From positions 1 to 46,832 of the forward strand of contig JAFTHW010000003.1 of assembly GCA_017457225.1 (NCBI GenBank): a stretch of DNA of 46,832 nt, given 5' to 3'. Below the pieces are notes generated by a model, which saw only the letters and a list, made by a program, of their open reading frames with translations, did not search any database and had not been told where the DNA came from. The DNA comes from Clostridia bacterium. Its GTDB lineage: Bacteria > Bacillota > Clostridia > Christensenellales > Borkfalkiaceae. Position numbers and translations under genes: made by a program. How positions within the stretch are numbered: position 1 is the first letter of the stretch; each line of letters starts with the position of its first letter. Shown one piece after another: positions 33,882 through 42,151 of this stretch.

Positions 33882-34916
33882 ATGGTAAAACTTGCAGTAG
33901 ATCTGGGATCGAGTATGACGAAAATCTATCGCGCGGACACGGGCAACGGCATCGTGCTCGCCGAGCCGTCTTGCGTGGCGGTCGTCGGCGAGGGCGCAAT
34001 CGACGATCGGGAAGTGAAAGCGGTGGGAAAAGAAGCGAAAAATCTCATCGGAAAAACGGCGGTGTTTACGGGCATCGTGCAACCCGTTTACGAGGGCGAG
34101 ATCTCCAATATGCGCTTGGCGGCGTTGATGCTGAAAGAATTTTTTACGCGTATCGGTTTGAAAAAGGGCGCGCTCCGTCGCGCGGAAGTGCTGTTTACCG
34201 TACCTTGCGGCGCGCAGAGAAAAACGTTGTCCGATTACGCAATGCTTGCGGAGGAATGTGGACTCAACCTGCGAAAAGTGTATTTTGTGGAGCAGCCGTA
34301 TTTGGCGGCGCTTGGCGGCGGTGCGGTGCTCAGCGATTCCGAGCCGGTGTTCTGTCTGGATATCGGCGGCGGGGTTTCCAACGTAGCGGTTGTGTCTGCG
34401 GACGGAATCATCGCAGGGCTTTCGATGAATATCGGCGGAAGCAATATGGATGCGAATATTATACAAAAGATTGCGCGCGTGAACCATTTGGACGTGGGCG
34501 CGCTCACGGCGGAAAAGATCAAAAACGAGATCTGTTCCCTTTCCCCTAACGCGCGAGGCTCTATGGTCGCGCAGGGTAGTTCCACCGATCAACGTCGTCC
34601 CGCTTCGGCTGCGGTGCAGGCGAACGTCCTGTCCGAATGTATCCGAGTCTACGTAGATAAGGTAATCGAGTACGCGTGCGCGACGTTACGGAAATTACCC
34701 GCGGAAGTCGCCGCGACGGTGAACAGGAACGGAGTGTTCCTCTCGGGCGGAATTATGAAAATTCCCTACGTACCGCAGTATATCGGCGCAAAATTGGAAA
34801 TGCGTTATCGCGTATGCGAAGAACCGCAGTTCGCTTCCGTGCTCGGCGGCGGCGCATTGATCCGAAACAAAGAATTGTTGCGTAAATTCGCCAAAATGGG
34901 TGTCGATTTCGTCTAA
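33882..34916 (+). CDS. MreB/Mbl-like actin homologue (344 aa)
   Basis: This is a bacterial actin-fold protein that guides side-wall peptidoglycan synthesis. The phosphate-1 loop is LAVDLGSSMTKIYRA (4-18), with NGIVLAEPSCVAVV after it. Other blocks are VLFTVPCGAQRKTLSDYAMLAEECGL, the phosphate-2 loop CLDIGGGVSNVAVVS near 159-173, LSMNIGGSNMD, and the adenosine block NGVFLSGGIMKIPYV near 284-298. It is somewhat divergent from textbook MreB: DLGSSMT replaces DLGTANT, and EQPYLAALGGG replaces the EEP..AAIGAG block. mreC and mreD do not follow; a terminator and a gene-free region do. It starts at 33882 after aaggtggtg. It could be an Mbl-like or specialised paralogue. Confidence 0.82.
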   Translation: MVKLAVDLGSSMTKIYRADTGNGIVLAEPSCVAVVGEGAIDDREVKAVGKEAKNLIGKTAVFTGIVQPVYEGEISNMRLAALMLKEFFTRIGLKKGALRRAEVLFTVPCGAQRKTLSDYAMLAEECGLNLRKVYFVEQPYLAALGGGAVLSDSEPVFCLDIGGGVSNVAVVSADGIIAGLSMNIGGSNMDANIIQKIARVNHLDVGALTAEKIKNEICSLSPNARGSMVAQGSSTDQRRPASAAVQANVLSECIRVYVDKVIEYACATLRKLPAEVAATVNRNGVFLSGGIMKIPYVPQYIGAKLEMRYRVCEEPQFASVLGGGALIRNKELLRKFAKMGVDFV

Positions 34917-34964
34917 AATTGCGTTTTTGCAACTAAAAATCTTTCAAAATTTAAAAAAATTTTC

Positions 34965-34990
34965 AGACGGCAATCGCCGTCTTTTCTTTT
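34965..34990 (+). terminator. Terminator of the MreB-like gene
   Basis: AGACGGC/GCCGTCT (34965-34971 with 34976-34982) followed by tttctttttg. Confidence 0.85.
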
Positions 34991-35072
34991 TGTTATAAGG
35001 GTTTTCAAGCTCTTATGCAAAAAATCGTTTGACTCCATTCAAAAAATTTCAAAAAAATTTTTAAAAAAACTA

Positions 35073-35100
35073 TTGACAAATCCAAAATCTATGCTATAAT
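35073..35100 (+). promoter_or_regulatory. Consensus sigma-A promoter of the large candidate RNA
   Basis: TTGACA at 35073-35078, a 16-base spacer, and TATAAT at 35095-35100: both boxes are perfect. An AT-rich run lies upstream. There is no ORF of useful size downstream for over 800 bases. Confidence 0.88.
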
Positions 35101-35271
35101 TAAGCTACAAAAGAAAGAAGCAAACAAAAAATGTTTCAATCTTTCACGCATAATACATATACTAATAAGGGAGACATACCAATGCAAACGTAGCGGGTAG
35201 CCGACGGAGTCGGCAAGGAGTTGCAGGGATGCAACGGAAGAAATGTAAGGATAAGGAGGGTACGAAAAGTG

Positions 35272-35304
35272 ATGATTCCTTACCGAGAAGGAGCGGTGAA
35301 GTAG
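35272..35304 (+). other. Mini-ORF MIPYREGAVK inside the candidate RNA
   Basis: An ATG at 35272 opens a ten-codon frame ending at TAG (35304), preceded by aaggagggt about 11 bases upstream. Its start region also takes part in the 35245-35283 stem. It could be a leader peptide or chance. Confidence 0.25.
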
Positions 35305-35612
35305 GACGCCGCGAAAGGAGAAGGAAGCCTGAGAACGAACCTAAAGACGAGGCAAATGGAGATTTGACGAAGTTTCGGTAGGCGCTCGTCGCGCCAGAGG
35401 CAAGGCAAGAGATCGGGCAGGCACGAAAGTGGGGTAGAGATTCGACGGAATTTCGAGAGCGATCGGAACGCGAGTTCGCCTAGCGGTAACGGCGAGAAAT
35501 CTAAAAAGGGGAGTATGTAACAATGAAAAATACAAGTGATACTCCAACGGGCAACGGTTAGCCGACGGGTGTCGGACGAAAACAGAAAAACGTTAAAGGA
35601 GGGGACGGTGAA

Positions 35613-35707
35613 ATGGTAACAAAGAAACTGTCGGAACGGTACTTTAACAAGAAAGAAAAAGAGAGGGTAGACCAATGAACCATTTTAAAAAGGACGTTCA
35701 AAACTGA
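35613..35707 (+). other. Two overlapping mini-ORFs (21 and 10 codons) inside the candidate RNA
   Basis: ATG at 35613 follows aaaggagggg and reads MVTKKLSERYFNKKEKERVD plus Q to TGA at 35676. A second ATG at 35675 overlaps that stop (ATGA), follows agagggt, and reads MNHFKKDVQN to TGA at 35705. The stop-start overlap looks like translational coupling. Both are very short, and one spans the paired region 35592-35648, so they may be accidental. Confidence 0.3.
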
Positions 35708-35811
35708 AGTAACCTGAATGTAGCGGCGTAATGCCGGCGGGCAACGTATGGTTGCAAACCACAGGCGAAAGAGAAATGTAAACGTCCGAAAAATTAAATA
35801 TGAAAACAATT

Positions 35812-35846
35812 ATCCCCCGAGAAATTTGGGGGATTCGTTTTGTTTA
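35812..35846 (+). terminator. Terminator of the large candidate RNA
   Basis: ATCCCCC/GGGGGAT (35812-35818 with 35828-35834) followed by tcgttttgttt. Confidence 0.85.
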
Positions 35847-35875
35847 AAAACTGTAAAATTTTTTAAAAATAGGTG

Positions 35876-35904
35876 TTGACAGACTCCGCAAAATATGATA
35901 TAAT
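35876..35904 (+). promoter_or_regulatory. Consensus sigma-A promoter of the small lipoprotein gene
   Basis: TTGACA at 35876-35881, a 17-base spacer, and TATAAT at 35899-35904, with an extended -10 (TGA before TATAAT). This is a perfect promoter for a 62-residue protein. Confidence 0.9.
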
Positions 35905-35955
35905 GCGTACAAAATCAAGCGAAAATAAAATTCGTTGAAAAAGGAGAATGATAGT

Positions 35956-36144
35956 ATGATAAAGAAAATATTATGCGTATTGTTGGCTGTATCGGCGGTA
36001 GGATGCCTTGGCGGTTGTTTTGTGGATCATAACGACGGCGTTTGCGACGTAAAAGACTGCAAGAGAACGCTCGGCGTTATCCGTTACGACGAGGATCACG
36101 AGTTGTGTTTGGAACACGCGATCGAACAAGGTTTGAGTGACTAA
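35956..36144 (+). CDS. Small Cys-rich lipoprotein (62 aa)
   Basis: Function unknown. The signal IKKILCVLLAVSAVG leads to a lipobox, either AVGC (C17) or LGGC (C21). The mature part has C30, C35, C51 and H54 in the arrangement CDVKDC...LCLEH, which looks like a small treble-clef or zinc-ribbon site. The rest is acidic. The ATG at 35956 follows aaggag at 35941-35946. It has its own perfect promoter and a strong terminator. It lies directly after the large candidate RNA, but transcription of the two is separated by a terminator. Confidence 0.75.
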   Translation: MIKKILCVLLAVSAVGCLGGCFVDHNDGVCDVKDCKRTLGVIRYDEDHELCLEHAIEQGLSD

Positions 36145-36162
36145 AACGTATAGAAAAAGGAA

Positions 36163-36197
36163 GCCCTGTTTTGCGAATGCAAAACAGGGCGCTTTTT
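36163..36197 (+). terminator. Terminator of the small lipoprotein gene
   Basis: A 12-bp perfect stem (36163-36174 with 36179-36190, loop GAAT) and six T. It lies between convergent genes and may also act on glyQS. Confidence 0.93.
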
Positions 36198-36213
36198 TGT
36201 GATCAGACAAAGA

Positions 36214-37614
36214 TTAGAATTCGATCTTTTCTTCGATATAGCGGATCGCTTCTTCTACGGGTACACGGATCTGCTCCATCGTATCGCGGTCGCGCACGGT
36301 CACGGTATTGTCCTCCAGCGTTTGGAAATCAACGGTCACGCAATAGGGAGTACCGATTTCGTCCTGACGGCGGTAGCGTTTCCCGATCGAGCCGGTAACG
36401 TCGTACGTCGTAGGGAATTTCTTCATCATTTTCGCGTAGATCGCGTCCGCTGCCTCGGACAGGTTTTTTTGCAAGGGCAGTACCGCGCATTTATAGGGCG
36501 CGAGCGCGGGATGTAAGCGAAGTACGGTGCGTACGTCGTTCTTTTCCGCGTCTACAATCTCTTCGTCGTAAGCGTCGGTCAGGAATGCCAGCACAACGCG
36601 GTCCGCGCCGAGCGAAGGCTCGATGACGTAAGGCACGTATCTTTCGTTGGTTACGGGATCTACGTAATCAATGGGCTTTCCGCACTCTTTCGCGTGTTGA
36701 GAAAGATCGTAGTCCGTTCTGTCCGCAATGCCCCAAAGTTCGCCCCAACCGAATGCAAATTTATACTCGAAGTCCGTCGTCGCTTTGGAATAGAAGCAAA
36801 GCTCTTCGGGGGAGTGGTCGCGCAAGTGGAGATTTTCCTCTTTCATACCGAGGGAAAGGAGCCAATCGCGGCAGAAATCTTTCCAGTAAGCAAACCATTC
36901 GAGGTCTGTGCCGGGCTTGCAGAAGAATTCCAGCTCCATCTGTTCAAATTCGCGGGTGCGGAACGTGAAGTTGCCGGGGGTAATTTCGTTGCGGAACGAT
37001 TTACCGATCTGACCGATACCGAACGGCACGCGCAAACGGGTGGAACGCTGTACGTTCGCGAAGTTTACGAAAATACCTTGCGCCGTTTCGGGACGGAGAT
37101 ATACGGTGTTTGCCGAATCTTCCGTAACGCCTTGGAACGTCTTGAACATCAAATTGAATTTACGGATCGAGGTGAAATCGGAGTTTCCGCAGATCGGACA
37201 AACGATCTTATGCTCGGTAATAAACGCTTCCAAAGCGTCGTTGTCCATAGACTCTACTTTAACGTCCAAACCTTTTTTTGCTACGTAATTTTCCACGAGA
37301 TTATCCGCGCGGTGACGGGCTTTACAGCTCTTACAATCCATCAAGGGATCGGAGAAACCGCCAAGGTGACCCGAAGCCTGCCAAGTACGCGTATTCATCA
37401 AGATTGCACAATCCACGCCCGTGTTGTGAGGGTTTTCCTGAATGAATTTTTTCCACCAAGCTTTCTTGACGTTGTTTTTCAGCTCCACGCCCAAAGGACC
37501 GTAGTCCCACGTGTTCGCAAGCCCGCCGTAGATTTCGCTGCCGGGGAAAATGAAGCCTCTGTTCTTGCAAAGGGAAACGAGTTTTTCCATCGTTACCGCT
37601 CTTTTTTCAGCCAT
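36214..37614 (-). CDS. glyQS: Glycyl-tRNA synthetase, single-chain (alpha2) type (466 aa)
   Basis: This class II synthetase charges tRNA-Gly. It is the one-gene homodimeric form found in Firmicutes, Archaea and eukaryotes, not the alpha2-beta2 form. Visible are [24 protein letters not shown] (about 19-42), a Cys-containing zinc-like insertion (CKSCKARH and CPICGNSDF), motif 2 around [33 protein letters not shown], and motif 3 near [14 protein letters not shown]. The anticodon-binding domain is at the end. The start at 37614 follows aaggag, and a few in-frame codons upstream are excluded. The short leader has no T-box. Confidence 0.97.
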   Translation of the reverse strand: MAEKRAVTMEKLVSLCKNRGFIFPGSEIYGGLANTWDYGPLGVELKNNVKKAWWKKFIQENPHNTGVDCAILMNTRTWQASGHLGGFSDPLMDCKSCKARHRADNLVENYVAKKGLDVKVESMDNDALEAFITEHKIVCPICGNSDFTSIRKFNLMFKTFQGVTEDSANTVYLRPETAQGIFVNFANVQRSTRLRVPFGIGQIGKSFRNEITPGNFTFRTREFEQMELEFFCKPGTDLEWFAYWKDFCRDWLLSLGMKEENLHLRDHSPEELCFYSKATTDFEYKFAFGWGELWGIADRTDYDLSQHAKECGKPIDYVDPVTNERYVPYVIEPSLGADRVVLAFLTDAYDEEIVDAEKNDVRTVLRLHPALAPYKCAVLPLQKNLSEAADAIYAKMMKKFPTTYDVTGSIGKRYRRQDEIGTPYCVTVDFQTLEDNTVTVRDRDTMEQIRVPVEEAIRYIEEKIEF

Positions 37615-37665
37615 AGTGCTCTCCTTACTACGCATTTGCGTAATTTAATACGTTTTATTTCGTAC

Positions 37666-37694
37666 ATTATACAATGTTTCCCCGTCCAAGTCAA
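37666..37694 (-). promoter_or_regulatory. Sigma-A promoter of glyQS
   Basis: On the minus strand: TTGACT (37689-37694), a 17-base spacer, and TATAAT (37666-37671). A small palindrome acgcatttgcgt lies in the leader at 37629-37640. Confidence 0.88.
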
Positions 37695-37736
37695 ATCATT
37701 GGGCGGGGATTTTTTAAAAATCTTGGATTTTCCGAC

Positions 37737-38606
37737 TTAGATTTTGAGTTTTTTAAAAAGATACGGAACGAGCAGGGCGCCCGTGACGACGACGAGGAAA
37801 TATTTCACGAATTTCCAAACGTACTTTTCCAAAAACGCAAAGGGCAGGAACGAGAACAATCCGTACACTACGCCCACGCAGATAAATCCGACGAGCGCGC
37901 GCCAACCGCGATTTTTCCAAGAGGTCGCGTTTTGGAAGTCTATGTACTTATTTTCCAAAGGCAAACAAAGAGTCGTTGCAACGGTGCAAGCGCTCATTTC
38001 CCAAACGGTTTTGTTACCCGGGAACAAGTAAATGAAGAATACGGAAAGAGCCGCGAAACTGATTAAGATATAGTATTTTTTATTCTCTGTTTTTTTGTAA
38101 ATAAAATCCCAAAACCAAGCAAAGAGGATACCCAGGGATGCGCCGAAAAGCACGTCGGTAGGGTAGTGAACTCCGAAATAAAGTCTAGAAAGCATCACGC
38201 AAACGGTGAGAATCGGAAAGAGAATCCAACCCCATTTTTTGTTGTAGAAAAACGCTCCCGAAAAAAACAGTCCCGCACCCATTTGCGAATGTCCGCTAGG
38301 GAACGATTCGTAAGGTTGTAAATCCATAGTGGACAAGAGGGGATTGTCTATTTCGAGTCTTGTAACTCCCCCCTTGACGTACGGACGGGGACGGGCAACG
38401 ATGCACTTGAGCGCGCCGTTGATGGTCATCGACGTAAAAGAGGTTACGACCAGGCGTTCGCCCAATTTCTTATCGTATAGCCAATAGATAAGACAAATGA
38501 GCAAAATGAGGAAAAGCGTTTCTCCGAATAGGGAGGACGCAAAAGAGATTGCCGTGAGAAATCCACAGCGTATTTTTTCAAAAAATTGTAAAATGATAAG
38601 TTCCAT
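37737..38606 (-). CDS. PAP2-family membrane phosphatase (289 aa)
   Basis: This is a polytopic phosphatase of the PAP2/undecaprenyl-diphosphate type. The three signature parts are KCIVARPRPY (about 67-76), PSGHS (about 102-106) and SRLYFGVHYPTDV (about 139-151). About eight hydrophobic segments follow or surround them, and the C-terminal about 120 residues form extra helices. Likely substrates are lipid phosphates such as undecaprenyl diphosphate or phosphatidate; this is a family inference. No Shine-Dalgarno precedes the ATG at 38606. Instead TATAAT ends about 8 bases before it, so the mRNA may be leaderless. Confidence 0.87.
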   Translation of the reverse strand: MELIILQFFEKIRCGFLTAISFASSLFGETLFLILLICLIYWLYDKKLGERLVVTSFTSMTINGALKCIVARPRPYVKGGVTRLEIDNPLLSTMDLQPYESFPSGHSQMGAGLFFSGAFFYNKKWGWILFPILTVCVMLSRLYFGVHYPTDVLFGASLGILFAWFWDFIYKKTENKKYYILISFAALSVFFIYLFPGNKTVWEMSACTVATTLCLPLENKYIDFQNATSWKNRGWRALVGFICVGVVYGLFSFLPFAFLEKYVWKFVKYFLVVVTGALLVPYLFKKLKI

Positions 38607-38681
38607 AGTTTAATTATAGCATAAAAGGTCGAAAAATGCTTAAATTTTTTAAAAAATTTTTAAAAAAAGAGGAAAGAATTA

Positions 38682-38710
38682 TTTCAATTTACGAAAATAT
38701 GTGTTATAAT
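38682..38710 (+). promoter_or_regulatory. Promoter of fhs
   Basis: TTTCAA at 38682-38687, a 17-base spacer, and TATAAT at 38705-38710 with an extended -10 (TGT before TATAAT). Confidence 0.72.
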
Positions 38711-38745
38711 AAGGTAGACGATTTTACGATAAAAGAGGTAGACGG

Positions 38746-40401
38746 ATGCTTTCGGATATTGAAATTGCAGAACAAGCGGAACTCATCGACATACGCGAAG
38801 TGGCGGCGAAGCTCGGATTGAGCGAGGACGACCTTGCGTTGTACGGTAAATATAAGGCGAAAATTTCCCTTCCCAAGAACGCGGAACGGAAAGCGAAACT
38901 CATTTTGGTCACGGCGATCAATCCCACGGCTTCGGGCGAGGGCAAGACCACCGTTTCCATCGGGCTTGCGGACGGATTGTCGAGGATCGGCAAAAAGGCG
39001 TGTTTGGCGCTCCGCGAACCCTCGCTCGGACCCGTATTCGGGATCAAAGGCGGCGCGGCGGGCGGCGGTTACGCGCAGGTCGTACCCATGGCGGACATCA
39101 ATCTGCATTTCACGGGCGATCTCCACGCGATCACGGCGGCAAATAACCTGCTGTGCGCGCTTATGGATAACCATATTTTTCGCGGTAACGAACTCAAAAT
39201 TGACGTAAACAACGTGTATTTTCACCGTTGTATGGATATGAACGACAGACAGCTCATTAACCTCATCATCGGCGGTAAAGGCAGAGGCGTGGAACGCGAG
39301 GACCATTTCGATATTACGGCGGCGAGCGAGATTATGGCGGTGCTGTGTTTGGCGACAGACATTGACGATTTAAAACGCCGCTTGGGCAATATCATCGTCG
39401 GATTGAACGTGGATGGCGATTACGTTCGCGCGAAAGAGATTCCCGGCGCGGTAGGTTCGATGGCGGTACTCTTGAAAGAAGCGATGAAACCCAACCTCGT
39501 ACAGACGTTGGAGCATACGCCCGCGATCATTCACGGCGGACCGTTCGCGAATATTGCGCACGGCTGTAACAGCGTACAGGCAACGTACGCGGCGATGAGC
39601 CTTGCCGATTACGCCGTTACCGAAGCGGGCTTCGGCGCGGATCTCGGCGCGGAAAAATTCCTTGATACCAAGTGCCGCGCGGCGAATATCGAGCCCGACT
39701 GCGTCGTGATCGTAGCGACGGTCAAGGCGCTGAAATTGCACGGCGGAGCGGACAAAGCGACTCTGTCGGAAGAGAATCTGACGGCGCTTCAAAAGGGTAT
39801 GCCCAATCTACTCAAGCATATCGAGAACGTGAAAAACGTATTCAAAAAACCCGTAGTCGTAGCGATGAACCGTTTCTATACCGACACGGCGGCGGAGACG
39901 GATTTCGTCATCAAAGCGGTGGCGGAGGCGGGTGCGGAAGCCGTATTCACCGACGTATTCTTAAAAGGCGGCGAGGGCGGCAAGGAGCTTGCCGAAGCGG
40001 TTGTGAAAGCCTGCGAGATCCCGTCTAAACTTTGCTTCCCGTACGAGCTGGACGAGGGAGTTTGTGAAAAAATCGAAAACGTAGCGAAGAAAATTTACGG
40101 TGCGGACGGAGTGGATTTTTCCGAAGAAGCGCTCGCAAAAATCAAAACGATCGAAGAAAAGGGTTGCGGGAATTTGCCTGTGATTGTTGCGAAAACGCAG
40201 TACTCCCTTTCGGACAATGCGGAGCTTTTAGGTAGACCGCAAGGGTTCCGGATTACCGTCCGTGACATCGTTTTAAAGGGCGGCGCGGGATTCATCGTAG
40301 CCATCGCGGGAAAAATTATGTTGATGCCTGGCTTGGGTGCGCATCCTGCGGCGGAGAAGATAGACCTTCTTTCCGACGGCACGATCGTAGGGCTTTCGTA
40401 A
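38746..40401 (+). CDS. fhs: Formate-tetrahydrofolate ligase (551 aa)
   Basis: This enzyme makes 10-formyl-tetrahydrofolate from formate, THF and ATP, a step of one-carbon metabolism and of the Wood-Ljungdahl pathway. The ATP loop is [12 protein letters not shown] (about 59-70), with [27 protein letters not shown] (about 89-115) and the THF-site block near [15 protein letters not shown]. The length is normal. The ATG at 38746 follows aaagaggtagacgg. Its neighbour glnS begins about 50 bases downstream with no terminator between, so readthrough is likely. No other Wood-Ljungdahl gene lies in the window. Confidence 0.97.
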   Translation: MLSDIEIAEQAELIDIREVAAKLGLSEDDLALYGKYKAKISLPKNAERKAKLILVTAINPTASGEGKTTVSIGLADGLSRIGKKACLALREPSLGPVFGIKGGAAGGGYAQVVPMADINLHFTGDLHAITAANNLLCALMDNHIFRGNELKIDVNNVYFHRCMDMNDRQLINLIIGGKGRGVEREDHFDITAASEIMAVLCLATDIDDLKRRLGNIIVGLNVDGDYVRAKEIPGAVGSMAVLLKEAMKPNLVQTLEHTPAIIHGGPFANIAHGCNSVQATYAAMSLADYAVTEAGFGADLGAEKFLDTKCRAANIEPDCVVIVATVKALKLHGGADKATLSEENLTALQKGMPNLLKHIENVKNVFKKPVVVAMNRFYTDTAAETDFVIKAVAEAGAEAVFTDVFLKGGEGGKELAEAVVKACEIPSKLCFPYELDEGVCEKIENVAKKIYGADGVDFSEEALAKIKTIEEKGCGNLPVIVAKTQYSLSDNAELLGRPQGFRITVRDIVLKGGAGFIVAIAGKIMLMPGLGAHPAAEKIDLLSDGTIVGLS

Positions 40402-40450
40402 AACGCCTACGATGCAACAACGCTTAAAAAACCATAAAACAGAGAAAATT

Positions 40451-42085
40451 ATGAACAGAATTGAAGCAACCAACTTTATAGAACAAATTATCAACGACGA
40501 CATTGACAGCGGAAAGATCTCGGCGGTGCAGACCCGTTTCCCGCCCGAGCCCAACGGGTATCTCCATATCGGACATATCAAGAGTATGCTCGTCAATTTC
40601 GGAACGGCGAAAAAATACGAGGGGAAGTGCAATCTTTTCTTTGACGATACCAATCCTTCCAAGGAAAAAACCGAGTTTGTGGACGCAATCCGCAAAGATA
40701 TCGAGTGGGTGGGGTACGATTGGGCGAAAGAAGTGTACGCTTCCGACTTTTTCGACGTGATTTACGAATATGCGGAAAAGCTGATTCAGGACGGCAAAGC
40801 GTTCGTATGCGATCTTTCTCCCGAAGAGATCAGCGCGACGAGAGGCACGCTCACGGAAGCGGGAAAAGACAGCCCTTACAGAAACCGTAGCGTAGAGGAA
40901 AATTTACAGCTGTTCCGTGAAATGAAAGAGGGAAAATACCCCGACGGAAGCAAGTGTTTGCGCGCGAAGATCGATATGTCTTCGCCCAATATGAATATGC
41001 GCGACCCCGTCATTTACCGCATCTTGCGCTGTACTCATCACCGTACGGGCGACAAGTGGTGCATCTATCCGATGTACGATTACGCGCATCCCATCTGCGA
41101 CTACTTGCAGGGAGTCACGCATTCCCTTTGCACGTTGGAGTTTGAAGATCACCGTCCCCTTTACGATTGGGTGGGGATTCAACTCGGATTCGAGCCTAAA
41201 CCCCGTCAGATCGAATTTGCGCGTCTTGCGGTGACGAATACGGTAATGTCCAAACGCTATTTGAAAAAATTAGTGGAAGAGGGACACGTACACGGCTGGG
41301 ACGATCCCAGAATGCCGACGGTGGCGGGTTTGAGAAACCGCGGCGTGCCTCCTGCGGCGCTTCTTGATTTTTGTACGAAGATCGGGATTGTAAAGGCGAA
41401 TTCGGAGTGTCAGCTCTCCTATTTGGAAGCTTGTATTCGCGACAACCTGAACGAGAATGCGGAGCGCGCCATGGCCGTGTTAGAGCCTTTAAAAGTGACG
41501 ATCACGAACTACGAGGGAGAAGAGACGCTGGAAACGGCGCTCCACCCTTTGAAACCCGAGCTGGGAGTAAGAAGCGTGGCATTCTCGAACGTCGTGTATA
41601 TCGACAAAGCGGATTTCGCAATGGTTCCGCCGCCCAAATACCAACGTTTAAAACCCGACGGATACGTGCGGTTAAAGAACGCGTATATCATTCATTGCGA
41701 CGAAGTAGTTACGGACGAAAACGGAGAAGTGGTTGAGCTCAAATGCTCCTATATCCCCGAGAGTCGTTCCTCGAACGATACTAGCGGTTTAAAAGTCAAA
41801 GGTACGATTCAATGGGTGGACGGTAAAACGGGTGTAGACGCGGAGATCCGACGCTACGGCTATCTTTTGAAAGACGCCGAGTACGCAGGACAGGATTTCG
41901 GCGAGAGAATGAATTTGGACAGCGAACACATCTATCACGGAAAAGCCGAGCCGTATCTTGCGGAGAGCGAGGACGGAAAAGCGTTCCAGTTGATGCGCGT
42001 CGGATATTATAAGAAGTGCCGCAGTGAGCAAGGAGATCTGGTCTTGTCCGAGATTGTATCCCTGAAAGATAACTTCAACAAATAA
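40451..42085 (+). CDS. glnS: Glutaminyl-tRNA synthetase (544 aa)
   Basis: This class I synthetase charges tRNA-Gln directly. The HIGH motif is in PPEPNGYLHIGHIKS (about 32-46). The KMSKS motif is VMSKR (about 269-273), typical of GlnRS. TLEFEDHRPLYDW and GWDDPRMPTVAGLRNRGVPP are GlnRS-specific, and the C-terminal beta-barrel anticodon domain is complete. The start at 40451 (MNRIEATNF) fits the family; an ATG at 40412 is also in frame, and neither has a strong ribosome site. Many Gram-positive bacteria instead form Gln-tRNA through the GatCAB route, so the gene is worth noting. Confidence 0.95.
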   Translation: MNRIEATNFIEQIINDDIDSGKISAVQTRFPPEPNGYLHIGHIKSMLVNFGTAKKYEGKCNLFFDDTNPSKEKTEFVDAIRKDIEWVGYDWAKEVYASDFFDVIYEYAEKLIQDGKAFVCDLSPEEISATRGTLTEAGKDSPYRNRSVEENLQLFREMKEGKYPDGSKCLRAKIDMSSPNMNMRDPVIYRILRCTHHRTGDKWCIYPMYDYAHPICDYLQGVTHSLCTLEFEDHRPLYDWVGIQLGFEPKPRQIEFARLAVTNTVMSKRYLKKLVEEGHVHGWDDPRMPTVAGLRNRGVPPAALLDFCTKIGIVKANSECQLSYLEACIRDNLNENAERAMAVLEPLKVTITNYEGEETLETALHPLKPELGVRSVAFSNVVYIDKADFAMVPPPKYQRLKPDGYVRLKNAYIIHCDEVVTDENGEVVELKCSYIPESRSSNDTSGLKVKGTIQWVDGKTGVDAEIRRYGYLLKDAEYAGQDFGERMNLDSEHIYHGKAEPYLAESEDGKAFQLMRVGYYKKCRSEQGDLVLSEIVSLKDNFNK

Positions 42086-42151
42086 CGACGCAGATACGGG
42101 GCAGGTATAAGACGAACGTGCCCACGAGAAAGAAAAAAGGAGAGAATGCGT

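Larger units (their letters stand above)
35107..35845 (+). ncRNA. Large structured non-coding RNA candidate, about 735 nt
   Basis: Bases 34917-35955 hold no normal protein gene. Between a perfect promoter and a clean terminator lies a purine-rich transcript with many paired elements. Hairpins: 35200-35214 (GCCGAC/GTCGGC, loop GGA); 35220-35235 (GTTGCA/TGCAAC, loop GGGA); 35245-35283 (GTAAGGA/TCCTTAC); 35353-35366 (CAAAT/ATTTG, loop GGAG); GGCGC/GCGCC near 35380-35395; 35476-35495 (TCGCC/GGCGA). Longer-range stems: 35510-35516 with 35539-35545; 35592-35598 with 35642-35648, enclosing 35604-35609 with 35627-35632; and 35692-35698 with 35781-35787, enclosing GCAAC/GTTGC. About 20 GGA triplets occur. 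The size and layout recall ornate RNAs such as OLE, GOLLD and ROOL, but I cannot match it to any of them, and group II intron domain V was not found. Confidence 0.65.

Noticed and set aside
35280-35675. 131-codon open frame on the minus strand in the candidate RNA
   Set aside because: It is the pyrimidine-rich complement of a purine-rich RNA, with no ribosome site and no domain-like pattern.
35107-35845. Group II intron or tmRNA
   Set aside because: No domain V hairpin (agc...gttc type), no reverse transcriptase, no tRNA-like ends and no tag-peptide arrangement could be found. A phrase similar to one in a known intron (cctaaagacga) is too short to count.
37600-37660. T-box or other tRNA-sensing leader before glyQS, serS and glnS
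   Set aside because: The leaders are only about 30-50 bases and lack the T-box core.
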